Position numbers and translations under genes: made by a program
Notes under the pieces: generated by a model
Told to the model about the DNA's origin: nothing
Seen by the model: the letters and a program-made list of their open reading frames with translations, nothing else
Databases searched by the model: none
Part shown: positions 34,180 through 42,288 of the stretch, piece by piece
How the letters are laid out: each line of letters opens with the position of its first letter
Numbering within the stretch: position 1 is the first letter of the stretch
Origin: Clostridiales bacterium
Lineage (GTDB): Bacteria > Bacillota > Clostridia > Saccharofermentanales > Saccharofermentanaceae
NCBI GenBank assembly: GCA_017617295.1
Contig: JAFZWN010000048.1
Coordinates: 1 to 54,197 of the forward strand
Reading direction: 5' to 3'
Length of the DNA: 54,197 nucleotides

Positions 34180-34846
34180 AATAATGGTACCGGAATATAA
34201 AGCCGTCCTTTTTGACGTTGACGGAACGCTTCTCGACACATCGGAAGGGATACTCGTATCGATCAGGGAGACGATCGAACATTTCGGATATGAGATGCTC
34301 CCTCAAAGCGAGCTTTTAAAGTTCATAGGTCCGCCCATCGAATGGTCTTTCCGCGACCGTCTGGGACTTACCGGGGAAGCGATAACCGAAGCGGCCATGT
34401 ATTTCCGCGACAGGTACAGCAACCATAATCTCCTTCTTGCCAAGCCCTACGAGGGCATACCGGAACTCCTGGATTTCCTTAAGCAAAAGGACATCCCGGT
34501 AGCTATCGCCACCTATAAGAAGGATGATTATGCCAAGAAGCTCCTTCTTCATTTCGGTTTCGGCGATTATACGGATATAATCTACGGTTCCGATTACGAA
34601 GGGAAGCTCCGTAAGTGTGACATAATCGAATTGTGTATAGAAAGGCTCGGTATATCCGACCGTAAGAAAGTCCTTATGGTGGGAGATTCCAAGCACGATG
34701 CCGAAGGCGCGGCCAAAGCGGGAACGTCTTTCGCGGGCGTATCCTTCGGATTCGGCTTCGGAGACTTCGGAGGCGAAGACATAAACGATTATGAGCATGT
34801 GATCTATGTGGACAATGCGATCGAACTGAGATCCCTGTTTAACTGA
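34172..34846 (+). CDS. HAD-superfamily phosphatase (phosphoglycolate-phosphatase-like)
   Basis: A 224-residue HAD hydrolase of subfamily IA. The nucleophile lies in LFDVDGTLLDTSEG (Asp15), the second motif in ATYKKDD near 112, and the acidic fourth motif in MVGDSKHDAEGAAKAG near 170. It overlaps the aldolase gene by eight bases, so expression is tightly coupled. In this setting it may remove phosphate from the aldolase product or from a sugar precursor. The substrate cannot be deduced. Confidence 0.85.
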   Translation: MSEIMVPEYKAVLFDVDGTLLDTSEGILVSIRETIEHFGYEMLPQSELLKFIGPPIEWSFRDRLGLTGEAITEAAMYFRDRYSNHNLLLAKPYEGIPELLDFLKQKDIPVAIATYKKDDYAKKLLLHFGFGDYTDIIYGSDYEGKLRKCDIIELCIERLGISDRKKVLMVGDSKHDAEGAAKAGTSFAGVSFGFGFGDFGGEDINDYEHVIYVDNAIELRSLFN

Positions 34847-34860
34847 AAAGAGGATAAAAG

Positions 34861-36669
34861 ATGGAAAAGAAAGTAGCACACATCATTGCTGATTTTTTTG
34901 TAGAAAAAGGCGTAAAGGATGTCTTTACGGTAACGGGCGGCGGCGCGATGCACCTGAACGATGCATTGGGCCACAAGGAAGGCCTTCACTGTGTATATAA
35001 TCACCACGAGCAGGCGTGCAGCATCGCCGCGGAAGGCTACGCAAGGCTGACGGGAAACATTGCCGTATGCTGTGTTACTTCCGGTCCCGGCGGAACGAAT
35101 GCGATAACCGGAGTAATGGGAGGTTATCTTGATTCCATCCCGATGTTCGTCCTTTCCGGTCAGGTCAAGAGAGAGACCACGGTATGGTCTTGTCCCGATC
35201 TCGGATTAAGACAGCTGGGCGATCAGGAATTCCCCATCATCGGTTCAGTTTCCAACATGACCAAGTATGCGGTCATGGTGACCGAGCCGAACGATATCAT
35301 GTATCACCTTGAGAAGGCGTGGTATCTTGCCAATCACGGCAGAAAGGGTCCGGTCTGGCTCGATATCCCTCTGGATGTCCAGGCCGCCAAGGTCGATACC
35401 GATTCCCTGAGGCATTTTGAGGAGGAAAGAACGGAGGATCCGGTATACGACAGATCCCTTACCGATAAGATCCTTTCCAGGATAAAGGAAGCAAAAAGGC
35501 CCGTTATCTTTGCCGGAACGGCCATCAGGCTGGCGGGAGCGCACGAGCAGTTCCTGAAGGTAGCGAGAAAGCTCGATATCCCCGTCGTTACGGCATGGAA
35601 CGCTCATGACGTCATGACTGACGACGATCCCTGCTACTGCGGCAGACCCGGCACGGTCGGGACAAGAGGCGGCAACTTTGTTGTTCAGAACAGCGACCTC
35701 GTATTCGTTATCGGTTCCAGGCTTAATATCAGGCTCATAAGCTATAACTATAAGGCGTGGGCAAAGGATGCCTATAAGATCGTCATCGATATAGATGAAG
35801 CCGAGCTTAACAAACCCACGGTCGATGTGGATATGAAGATCCATGCCGATCTTAAAGACGTTCTCGAGGATATCCTTACAAAGGATTACGAACCGTCGCC
35901 TTCTCATTCCGAGTGGCTCAAGTGGGCAAGGGATATCAATGAGAGATTCCCTGCATGCCTTCCGGAGTATGACGACATTAAGAACCCGATGAATCCTTAT
36001 GTATTTATCGACCGTTTCTCAAAGGTCATCGGCGATGACGAGAAAGTCATCTGCGGCAACGGTTCCGCCTGCGTTATTACGTTCCAGGGAATGCATATCA
36101 AGAAAGGAACAAGGCTCTTTACCAATTCCGGCTGTGCCGCTATGGGTTACGGTTTCCCGGCAGCTATCGGGTGCGCCGTAGCCGAGAAGGGCAAAAGGGT
36201 AATCTGTATAGACGGCGACGGTTCCTTCCAGATGAATATCCAGGAAATGCAGACTGTCATCTATAACAACCTTAACTTAAAGACATTTATCATAAACAAT
36301 AACGGATACCATTCCATAAGACAGACTCAGACCAATCTGTTCCAGCCGCCGCTGGTAGGCGTATGTGACGGTAACGGCCTGAGCTTCCCCGATCTTTCCA
36401 AGCTCTCATGGGCTTACGGTATGCGCTATGTAAAGATTGACGACAGCAGCGACATCGAAGCCAAGGTCAGGGAAGTGCTCGAGGGAGACGATCCCGTTCT
36501 CTGTGAAGTTGTCGTATCCGACAAGCAGAATTTCACTCCCAAGCTGTCATCGAAGGTCCTTCCCGACGGAAGGATCGTATCACCGCCGATCGAGGACATG
36601 TTCCCGTTCCTTGATCGGGAAGAGTTTGATTCCATTATCGCTTCGGTACCCGGAAAGACGGAGAACTGA
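34861..36669 (+). CDS. Thiamine-diphosphate enzyme, acetolactate-synthase-like (YerE-like)
   Basis: A 602-residue ThDP-dependent enzyme. The catalytic glutamate is Glu50 in YNHHEQACSIAAEGYAR. The ThDP/metal motif runs from Gly452-Asp453-Gly454 (GDGSFQMNIQEMQT) to IINNNGYH. The fold is that of acetohydroxyacid synthase, but there is no regulatory subunit and no ilv gene nearby. In a CDP-3,6-dideoxysugar cluster the closest known role is that of YerE, which adds a two-carbon acetyl unit from pyruvate to C-4 of a CDP-3,6-dideoxy-4-ketosugar. That assignment is inferred from context; biosynthetic acetolactate synthase or another carboligase remains possible. Confidence 0.78.
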   Translation: MEKKVAHIIADFFVEKGVKDVFTVTGGGAMHLNDALGHKEGLHCVYNHHEQACSIAAEGYARLTGNIAVCCVTSGPGGTNAITGVMGGYLDSIPMFVLSGQVKRETTVWSCPDLGLRQLGDQEFPIIGSVSNMTKYAVMVTEPNDIMYHLEKAWYLANHGRKGPVWLDIPLDVQAAKVDTDSLRHFEEERTEDPVYDRSLTDKILSRIKEAKRPVIFAGTAIRLAGAHEQFLKVARKLDIPVVTAWNAHDVMTDDDPCYCGRPGTVGTRGGNFVVQNSDLVFVIGSRLNIRLISYNYKAWAKDAYKIVIDIDEAELNKPTVDVDMKIHADLKDVLEDILTKDYEPSPSHSEWLKWARDINERFPACLPEYDDIKNPMNPYVFIDRFSKVIGDDEKVICGNGSACVITFQGMHIKKGTRLFTNSGCAAMGYGFPAAIGCAVAEKGKRVICIDGDGSFQMNIQEMQTVIYNNLNLKTFIINNNGYHSIRQTQTNLFQPPLVGVCDGNGLSFPDLSKLSWAYGMRYVKIDDSSDIEAKVREVLEGDDPVLCEVVVSDKQNFTPKLSSKVLPDGRIVSPPIEDMFPFLDREEFDSIIASVPGKTEN

Positions 36670-36671
36670 TC

Positions 36672-37613
36672 ATGAAAAGAGCAATAGTAACAGGTTCCAC
36701 GGGAATGCTTGCCATAGCGACAACAGAGGTCCTTCTCGATGAAGGGTACGAAGTCGTTTGCATAGCAAGACCGGGTTCGGCAAGGATGTCCAATATCCCT
36801 TCCGACGAACGTATTACCGTAGTTGAACTCGAGATGAGCATGATCAGTAAGCTCCCAGAGATACTGAAAGCTTCGGGTATAGAGGAAGCGGAACTGTTCT
36901 TCCATTTTGCATGGGACGGAACACACGGAGATTCCAGAAACGATATGGATATCCAGGTCGTCAATATAAAGGCGGCAGTCGATGCCGTCAGAGCGGCAGC
37001 AGCTCTCGGATGCAAGGCATTTATGGGAGCAGGTTCGCAGGCGGAATACGGCAGGGTCAAGGACGGCACGAAGCTTACGCCCGATCTTGCATGTTTCCCC
37101 GAGAACGGTTACGGCATAGCCAAGCTCTGTGCCGGCAACATGACCAGAGTGGAAGCCGAGAAGCTCGGGATAAAGCATGTCTGGGTCAGGATACTCTCGA
37201 CCTACGGACCGTATGACGGGGCTCATACCATGGTCATGAGCGCCATCGCGGGAATGGCCGAAGGCATGACGATCCCGTTTACCAAAGGCGAACAGATGTG
37301 GGATTACCTGTATGCCAAGGATGCGGCGAGAGCGTTCTTCCTTGCGGCGACAAAGGGGAAGCCCTCGTCGGTATATACCGTCGGATCGGGTAATATCATG
37401 CCCCTGGCCGATTACATAAAGACCATAAGGGATATAGTCTCGCCGGGACTGCCCCTGGGGATAGGACAGATGGATTATTATCCGGGACAGGTAATGTATC
37501 TGGCGGCGGATATCAGTAAGCTTACGGAAGATACGGGCTTTTGCCCCGCATATACTTTCGAGGAAGGGATAAAGGAGACATACGAATGGTTCAGGACGAA
37601 AATGCAAAAATGA
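36672..37613 (+). CDS. NAD(P)-dependent SDR reductase/epimerase (YerF-like position)
   Basis: A 313-residue extended short-chain dehydrogenase. The nucleotide motif is GSTGMLA at residues 8-14, which differs from the usual GxxGxxG. The catalytic pair is Tyr147 and Lys151 in NGYGIAKLCAGN. It begins two bases after the ThDP enzyme. In yersiniose synthesis the enzyme next to YerE is YerF, which reduces the new acetyl branch; this gene sits where YerF would. A 4-epimerase or 4-ketoreductase is the alternative. Confidence 0.78.
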   Translation: MKRAIVTGSTGMLAIATTEVLLDEGYEVVCIARPGSARMSNIPSDERITVVELEMSMISKLPEILKASGIEEAELFFHFAWDGTHGDSRNDMDIQVVNIKAAVDAVRAAAALGCKAFMGAGSQAEYGRVKDGTKLTPDLACFPENGYGIAKLCAGNMTRVEAEKLGIKHVWVRILSTYGPYDGAHTMVMSAIAGMAEGMTIPFTKGEQMWDYLYAKDAARAFFLAATKGKPSSVYTVGSGNIMPLADYIKTIRDIVSPGLPLGIGQMDYYPGQVMYLAADISKLTEDTGFCPAYTFEEGIKETYEWFRTKMQK

Positions 37614-38569
37614 AGAAGATCAGCGTACTTATCCCCTGTTATAACGAGGAACTGAACGTGGAACCCATGGGTCAGGCTCTCACGGAGATGTTTGCGCGCG
37701 ATCTGCCGGGGTACGATTACGAGATCCTTTTTATCGACAACGATTCCAAGGACCTCACCAGACCGAAGCTCCGAGCCATGTGCGAAAAAGACAAGCATAT
37801 CAAGGCTATCTTCAACGCCAAGAATTTCGGCCAGTTCAATTCCCCTTATTATGGAATGCTCCAGACAACGGGAGACTGTACGATCTCCATGGTCTGCGAT
37901 TTCCAGGACCCCGTGGATCTTATTCCCAAATACGTAAAGGAATGGGAGAACGGTTATAAGATCGTTATCGGAATAAAGACGTCGAGCAAGGAAAGCAAGA
38001 TCATGTATTTCCTGAGATCCGTATATTATAAGCTCATCAAGAAGTTCTCGGATGTCGAGCAGATCGAGCATTTTACGGGTTCCGGTCTCTATGATAAGTC
38101 CTTTATTAATGTATTAAGGGATCTGAAGGATCCAAAGCCTTTCTTAAGAGGCATCGTTGCAGAACTCGGATTCGAGAGGAAGGAGATCCCCTACGAGCAG
38201 CCCGAGAGAAGGGCCGGTAAGACCAGCAACAATTTCTACAGGCTCTACGATGCAGCAATGCTCTCGATCACTTCCTATACGAAGATAGGGCTGAGGCTGG
38301 CTACGATAGGCGGTGCGATCCTGTCGGCCATAAGCCTTATTATAGCGGTCGTATATCTTATACTGAAGCTCCTCTGGTGGGATGAATTCCCTGCCGGTAT
38401 GGCTCCCGTAACGATAGGACTATTTGTTTTCTCGTCGGTCCAGCTGTTCTTTATAGGATTCCTGGGAGAGTACATACTCAATATAAATGACAGGATAATG
38501 AACAGACCCCTTGTCATCGAGGCCGAGAGGATCAATTTTGAGCCTTCGGAAAAAGAAGTTAAAGAATAA
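37586..38569 (+). CDS. GT2-family polyprenyl-phosphate glycosyltransferase with C-terminal membrane helices (GtrB-like)
   Basis: A 327-residue GT-A enzyme with two C-terminal transmembrane segments (about 240-265 and 280-305), as in GtrB, CsbB and related bactoprenol glycosyltransferases. The N-terminal ISVLIPCYNEELNV, FIDNDSKD near 50 and MVCDFQDPVDLIP near 103 form the donor site. It should load a sugar onto undecaprenyl phosphate on the inner face. I chose ATG 37586 because AAAGGAG lies eight bases upstream; this makes a 28-base overlap with the SDR gene. ATG 37610 (a four-base overlap) is the alternative. It is the last gene of the cluster. Confidence 0.88.
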   Translation: MVQDENAKMKKISVLIPCYNEELNVEPMGQALTEMFARDLPGYDYEILFIDNDSKDLTRPKLRAMCEKDKHIKAIFNAKNFGQFNSPYYGMLQTTGDCTISMVCDFQDPVDLIPKYVKEWENGYKIVIGIKTSSKESKIMYFLRSVYYKLIKKFSDVEQIEHFTGSGLYDKSFINVLRDLKDPKPFLRGIVAELGFERKEIPYEQPERRAGKTSNNFYRLYDAAMLSITSYTKIGLRLATIGGAILSAISLIIAVVYLILKLLWWDEFPAGMAPVTIGLFVFSSVQLFFIGFLGEYILNINDRIMNRPLVIEAERINFEPSEKEVKE

Positions 38570-38647
38570 TGATATAGTATGTGGTACAATAGCGCTGTTG
38601 CGTGATCAGACCATACATAAATCTATAAAAGAAATACGGAGAAAAAG

Positions 38648-40033
38648 ATGAAAAAGATCAAGACAATAATCGCTTTGGTACTTACTGCGGCTAGTCTTCT
38701 GTCTTTTACGGCCTGTACCAAGAGAACGGCCGGAGAGACGCTTTATATGGATCCGTCCACAGGTCAGCTTACCGGAGGATCGTCGGTATCGGAACCAACC
38801 CCCACGAAGCCTCTGGCACAGAAGACTTTTGAAGAGAATTACGGATATCAGCTCTCTTCTTTCCTTAACAGACAGTATTATTTTGAGGGAGAGCCTATCC
38901 CGGTAGTCGAGACTAACTATTATTTTATCGATTCGTTTATGACGATCAATCAGTATGCTCTTTACGGCGGATATCCGATGCTCGAGGGCGGCTTTGTCGA
39001 TCTGACGGCAGCGATGAGTTCAGACCCCGCGAGCCCCGATGCCTCCAAGACATATGGAGATCTTCTCGTTGAGTATGCCGAGCGGGTAATAGAGAGTACG
39101 TGTATCGTAATCAAGCATGCAAAGGAAGAGGGTCTTACTCTTCCGGAGGAGTCATCTGCAGCCATTAATGAGATGATAAACAATTTCAATACTCAGTTTG
39201 CCGCCCCCGAAGGGATCACTCTCGATCAGCTCTTCGCTCTCTTCTACGGTGAAGGATGCGGAGAGGCGGAATTCCGTCAGATCATGGAGGATTACTATCT
39301 TGCCGAGTATTATACGTCCCATTATATTGACGAGTACGAATTTACCGATGAGGAGCTTTACCGTCCGCAGGTAAGATATGCTCTTTATTCCGCCCCCGAG
39401 GATACCGCCACGCAGGAGGAACGTGATTCCCAGCAGGCTCTTGCCAATGCTCTTTTCGAAGAGTGCAACGGTGATATCGATATGTTCGAGCTCCTCGGCA
39501 ATACAAGGCAGAATAACGGTGAAGTTACTCAGTACGGTGACATCCCCGTATCGGAAGGACAGACCGTTCCCGTATTCAACGACTGGGTATTTGACGAGTC
39601 CAGACAGGCAGGAGACATGGATCTTCTCTATGCTCCCGAGTACGGATATTTTGTTGTAGGATATGTCGGACTTACGGAGATCGATTATTCCGAAAAGTCG
39701 CAGATCGCTGTTGCCGCTCTGGGAGATATGATCACGGAAGCCATAGATAACGGAGAGTATCAGTTCTATACCAATGATTCTGTCGGACACGTTCCCAATG
39801 CCGAGGAGATCGCCAAGATCAAGGCAGGAACCGACAAGATGCAGATAGTCCTTATCGTACTCCTGTGCGTAGGTATAGTCCTTCTTGCAGTAGCGATATT
39901 CCTTCTCATCCGTTCGAGAAAGAAGGCGGCTTCCGAGGATAAGAAGGGCGGCAAGAAGACTGCTCCCAAGAAAAAAGTCAAGGAAAAGGAACCTGTCGAA
40001 GAGTCTGACGAAGACGAAGACGAGTTCATGTAA
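38648..40033 (+). CDS. Lipoprotein with a C-terminal membrane helix, SurA/parvulin-like fold
   Basis: A 461-residue exported protein. A lipoprotein signal ends at Cys23 (SFTAC). Residues about 60-270 look like a helical SurA/PrsA N-domain, and residues about 275-370 like a peptidyl-prolyl-isomerase-type segment (VRYALYSAPEDT to YGYFVVGYVGL). I cannot confirm the parvulin active site. A transmembrane helix at about 396-420 is followed by a tail that is first basic, then acidic (ESDEDEDEFM). A lipid anchor at one end and a helix at the other is unusual. It may be a membrane-bound folding factor for exported proteins. Confidence 0.65.
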   Translation: MKKIKTIIALVLTAASLLSFTACTKRTAGETLYMDPSTGQLTGGSSVSEPTPTKPLAQKTFEENYGYQLSSFLNRQYYFEGEPIPVVETNYYFIDSFMTINQYALYGGYPMLEGGFVDLTAAMSSDPASPDASKTYGDLLVEYAERVIESTCIVIKHAKEEGLTLPEESSAAINEMINNFNTQFAAPEGITLDQLFALFYGEGCGEAEFRQIMEDYYLAEYYTSHYIDEYEFTDEELYRPQVRYALYSAPEDTATQEERDSQQALANALFEECNGDIDMFELLGNTRQNNGEVTQYGDIPVSEGQTVPVFNDWVFDESRQAGDMDLLYAPEYGYFVVGYVGLTEIDYSEKSQIAVAALGDMITEAIDNGEYQFYTNDSVGHVPNAEEIAKIKAGTDKMQIVLIVLLCVGIVLLAVAIFLLIRSRKKAASEDKKGGKKTAPKKKVKEKEPVEESDEDEDEFM

Positions 40034-40850
40034 CGATCGTAACGATCACATAACCGCAAAGGTCACGGCTGAATGACATATTACAGCCGGCCAGTGAAGA
40101 AGGAACAACGATATTGTCCTCGGGAACCCTCCCGAGGACATATTCGTTATAGGAATACCATGACCCGGGCTCCAGCATATCGAGATACTCTTCGAGCGTC
40201 AGATCATTCTCCGAGATGATCCGCGCGTGAGGCTGCCCGACATAACGGAGATGCCAGGGCTCGAAAGAGAACCCGGTCACATCCTCTTTTCCGTCCGGAT
40301 ACCTGATTATGAATCCGAAGTCGGAACAATGCTCGTTTACGTATCTTCCGACCGGAGAGTCGAGGAAAGCCATGCCTGCATGATACATGGTATATAAGTC
40401 GACGGCGAGCCCCGTCTGGTGTTCCGACGTTCCCGGAGCAGCAGCGATCTCCGGACCTTCCTCTTCATATATCCTCGTCTGATCCTCCGTGGTCCTGTAA
40501 GTGCTCGAGACATATATCCTGTCCCCGAAGGTTTCCCTTATATGATCGGACAGTGCCCCGTAACTTTCGATGATCTCGGAACCCATGAGAACATCGGTAT
40601 CCCTGTAGAATACGGGATCGGGAGTGAAGTCCGAAGGAATGGGATGATCCCTGTTAACAAGGATCAGATCGTTACTGATATATTCCGGGGTGACATTTAC
40701 GGTGTCTTCGCATGCATACGGCTTGAGCGACATCGGGGTGAGGAAGGAGAAGAGCTTCCTTCCGGTCTTTTCATAAGCGAACAGAAGGGAGAGAAGTATC
40801 AGTATAAATGCCAGATGAGAGGCCGTGACGATGATGTTTTTCTTTCTCAT
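40026..40850 (-). CDS. Membrane-anchored D-alanyl-D-alanine carboxypeptidase, M15 (VanY-like) family
   Basis: A 274-residue zinc peptidase. An N-terminal hydrophobic segment (about 8-28) anchors it outside the membrane. The M15 zinc motifs are visible: SEHQTGLAVDL near 153 and EPWHLRYVG near 206. It probably trims the terminal D-alanine from peptidoglycan stem peptides. Because L,D-transpeptidases use tetrapeptide stems, it could supply substrate for the YkuD protein encoded at 22616-24532. Its last eight bases overlap the end of the convergent lipoprotein gene. Confidence 0.87.
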   Translation of the reverse strand: MRKKNIIVTASHLAFILILLSLLFAYEKTGRKLFSFLTPMSLKPYACEDTVNVTPEYISNDLILVNRDHPIPSDFTPDPVFYRDTDVLMGSEIIESYGALSDHIRETFGDRIYVSSTYRTTEDQTRIYEEEGPEIAAAPGTSEHQTGLAVDLYTMYHAGMAFLDSPVGRYVNEHCSDFGFIIRYPDGKEDVTGFSFEPWHLRYVGQPHARIISENDLTLEEYLDMLEPGSWYSYNEYVLGRVPEDNIVVPSSLAGCNMSFSRDLCGYVIVTIVT

Positions 40851-40869
40851 AAGACAAATATATCATATT

Positions 40870-40896
40870 TTGACACGGCCGCTTTTTTTCTATATT
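40870..40896 (+). promoter_or_regulatory. Promoter of the acyltransferase gene, near-leaderless
   Basis: TTGACA (40870-40875) and TATATT (40891-40896), 15 bases apart, lie just before the acyltransferase ATG at 40905. Start of transcription is expected at about 40903, so the mRNA would have almost no leader. The short spacer makes this promoter uncertain. Confidence 0.45.
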
Positions 40897-40904
40897 GTTA
40901 ACAC

Positions 40905-41936
40905 ATGAGAAGGGAAAGTATCGACAACATGAAGGCTTTTGGGATAGCGCTCGTCGTTATAGCCCATTGCATCTCGTTTTATACCGATTATATCGCGGTG
41001 CCGTCCCGGACCGTTTTACTGATCGGTTCTTATTGCTATTCCGTAAATGTCGCCGTATTTTTTGTGCTTGCCGGGTATCTGTGCCATCCCCAGGCTATCG
41101 GACAGTATTATATTAAGAAGATAAAGAGCATACTTATACCGTTTGTCTTATTCAGTTTCCTTAAGATCTTCTACTCGCTCTTCATTACCGACAGGTTCGT
41201 CCATGCGGATACTCCGGCGGGGATGTTAAGGGATGCTTTTCTCGAAGGGCGGCTGTACTGGTTCATATATACGATATTATTAATGTTCCTTATCGCCCCT
41301 GTTTTCTGGAAAAAGGAGAGGGCCGTACTTACTTCCCTTGTACTCATTGGCGTCACCCTATTAAATACATATCTGTTCCTTACGGGAAAGACGGACGCGG
41401 TGCTCCTTCTTCAGATCAATAATTTCCTTGTATTCCTGCCGTTCTTTCTGACCGGTATCCTGCTGGGATATATTCCTGCGGGAAGGCTTCCGGATATCCT
41501 TCACCGAAGAAGGGGGATCAAGATAACCGTATCGGTGATCCTTACCGTTCTTATGAGCTTTCTTTATATAAGGGGAGAGCAGGTGCTTCTGCCAAGAGAG
41601 CTTGTCTATCCGGTCAGGTTCCTTGCGGCATTTCCTCTTATGTATCTTATCTGTGAGGCATCAGCCGCGATCTCTGTTAAGACTGAACTTATAAGGCTTA
41701 ACGGCAGATATTCTTTGCAGATCATGCTGATGGACAGTTTTTTCAGGGTAGTTATCTATGAGATGCTGAGGAAGCTCCTTCCCGAAGGCGAGTACATGAT
41801 ATGGATAGTTGCAGTTCTCGATCTTACAGTATGCGTGGCGGTTGCCGCAGTATGTTCCAAGATACCGCTCGTCAGTTTCCTTCTGGGTTTAAAGCACGAG
41901 AAGAAGGCTCCTGACAAGGCATCCTGCGGTGTTTGA
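40905..41936 (+). CDS. Acyltransferase family 3 (OafA/YrhL-like) membrane protein
   Basis: A 343-residue membrane protein with about ten hydrophobic segments. The N-terminal IDNMKAFGIALVVIAHCIS carries the catalytic histidine region of the acyltransferase-3 family, which O-acetylates extracellular glycans. The ATG at 40905 has no Shine-Dalgarno sequence and lies almost at the predicted transcription start; ATG 40929 has a weak GGAAAG upstream but would remove the conserved RxxxID start. It may decorate a wall or surface polysaccharide. Its stop codon is part of the -35 box for gatC. Confidence 0.83.
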   Translation: MRRESIDNMKAFGIALVVIAHCISFYTDYIAVPSRTVLLIGSYCYSVNVAVFFVLAGYLCHPQAIGQYYIKKIKSILIPFVLFSFLKIFYSLFITDRFVHADTPAGMLRDAFLEGRLYWFIYTILLMFLIAPVFWKKERAVLTSLVLIGVTLLNTYLFLTGKTDAVLLLQINNFLVFLPFFLTGILLGYIPAGRLPDILHRRRGIKITVSVILTVLMSFLYIRGEQVLLPRELVYPVRFLAAFPLMYLICEASAAISVKTELIRLNGRYSLQIMLMDSFFRVVIYEMLRKLLPEGEYMIWIVAVLDLTVCVAVAAVCSKIPLVSFLLGLKHEKKAPDKASCGV

Positions 41937-41960
41937 CATCCGTCTCACACATGTTAGAAT
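41933..41960 (+). promoter_or_regulatory. Promoter of gatCAB
   Basis: TTGACA at 41933-41938, a 16-base spacer and TAGAAT at 41955-41960 with an upstream TG (TGTTAGAAT) form a strong promoter. The -35 box includes the TGA stop of the acyltransferase gene. Transcription would begin near 41967, with AAGGAGGAG ahead of gatC. Confidence 0.78.
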
Positions 41961-41989
41961 TAAAAGGTTAAAGTACAAGGAGGAGCAGG

Positions 41990-42277
41990 ATGGAGATAAC
42001 ACCTGAACTTATTGACTATCTGCAGCAGCTCGGACGTATCAGCCTGAGCGAACAGGAGAAGGAGAAGACCGGAAAGGACCTTTCCACCATTCTCGGATAT
42101 ATAGATAAACTGAACGAACTCGATACCGAGGGTGTCGAGCCGATGAGCCACGCATTCGGAAGGACGAATGTCTTCAGAGAGGATACCGTTACGAACGATG
42201 CTATGGTAGAGGATATACTTGCCAATGCTCCCGAGAGCAAGGACGGTGCTTTCCTCGTCCCGAGAACGGTAGAGTAA
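41990..42277 (+). CDS. gatC: Asp/Glu-tRNA amidotransferase subunit C
   Basis: A 95-residue subunit that stabilises GatA and bridges it to GatB in the GatCAB complex. The family pattern is seen in LIDYLQQLGRISLSEQEKEK, the central ILGYIDKLNELDTEGVEPM, and the C-terminal FLVPRTVE. It opens the operon behind a strong AAGGAGGAG. Confidence 0.94.
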   Translation: MEITPELIDYLQQLGRISLSEQEKEKTGKDLSTILGYIDKLNELDTEGVEPMSHAFGRTNVFREDTVTNDAMVEDILANAPESKDGAFLVPRTVE

Positions 42278-42288
42278 GGAGAGTCTGT

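Noticed and set aside
34861..36669. Biosynthetic acetolactate synthase large subunit (ilvB).
   Set aside because: No small subunit or other branched-chain amino-acid gene is nearby, and it lies between sugar-modifying genes. A YerE-like role fits better, though not proven.
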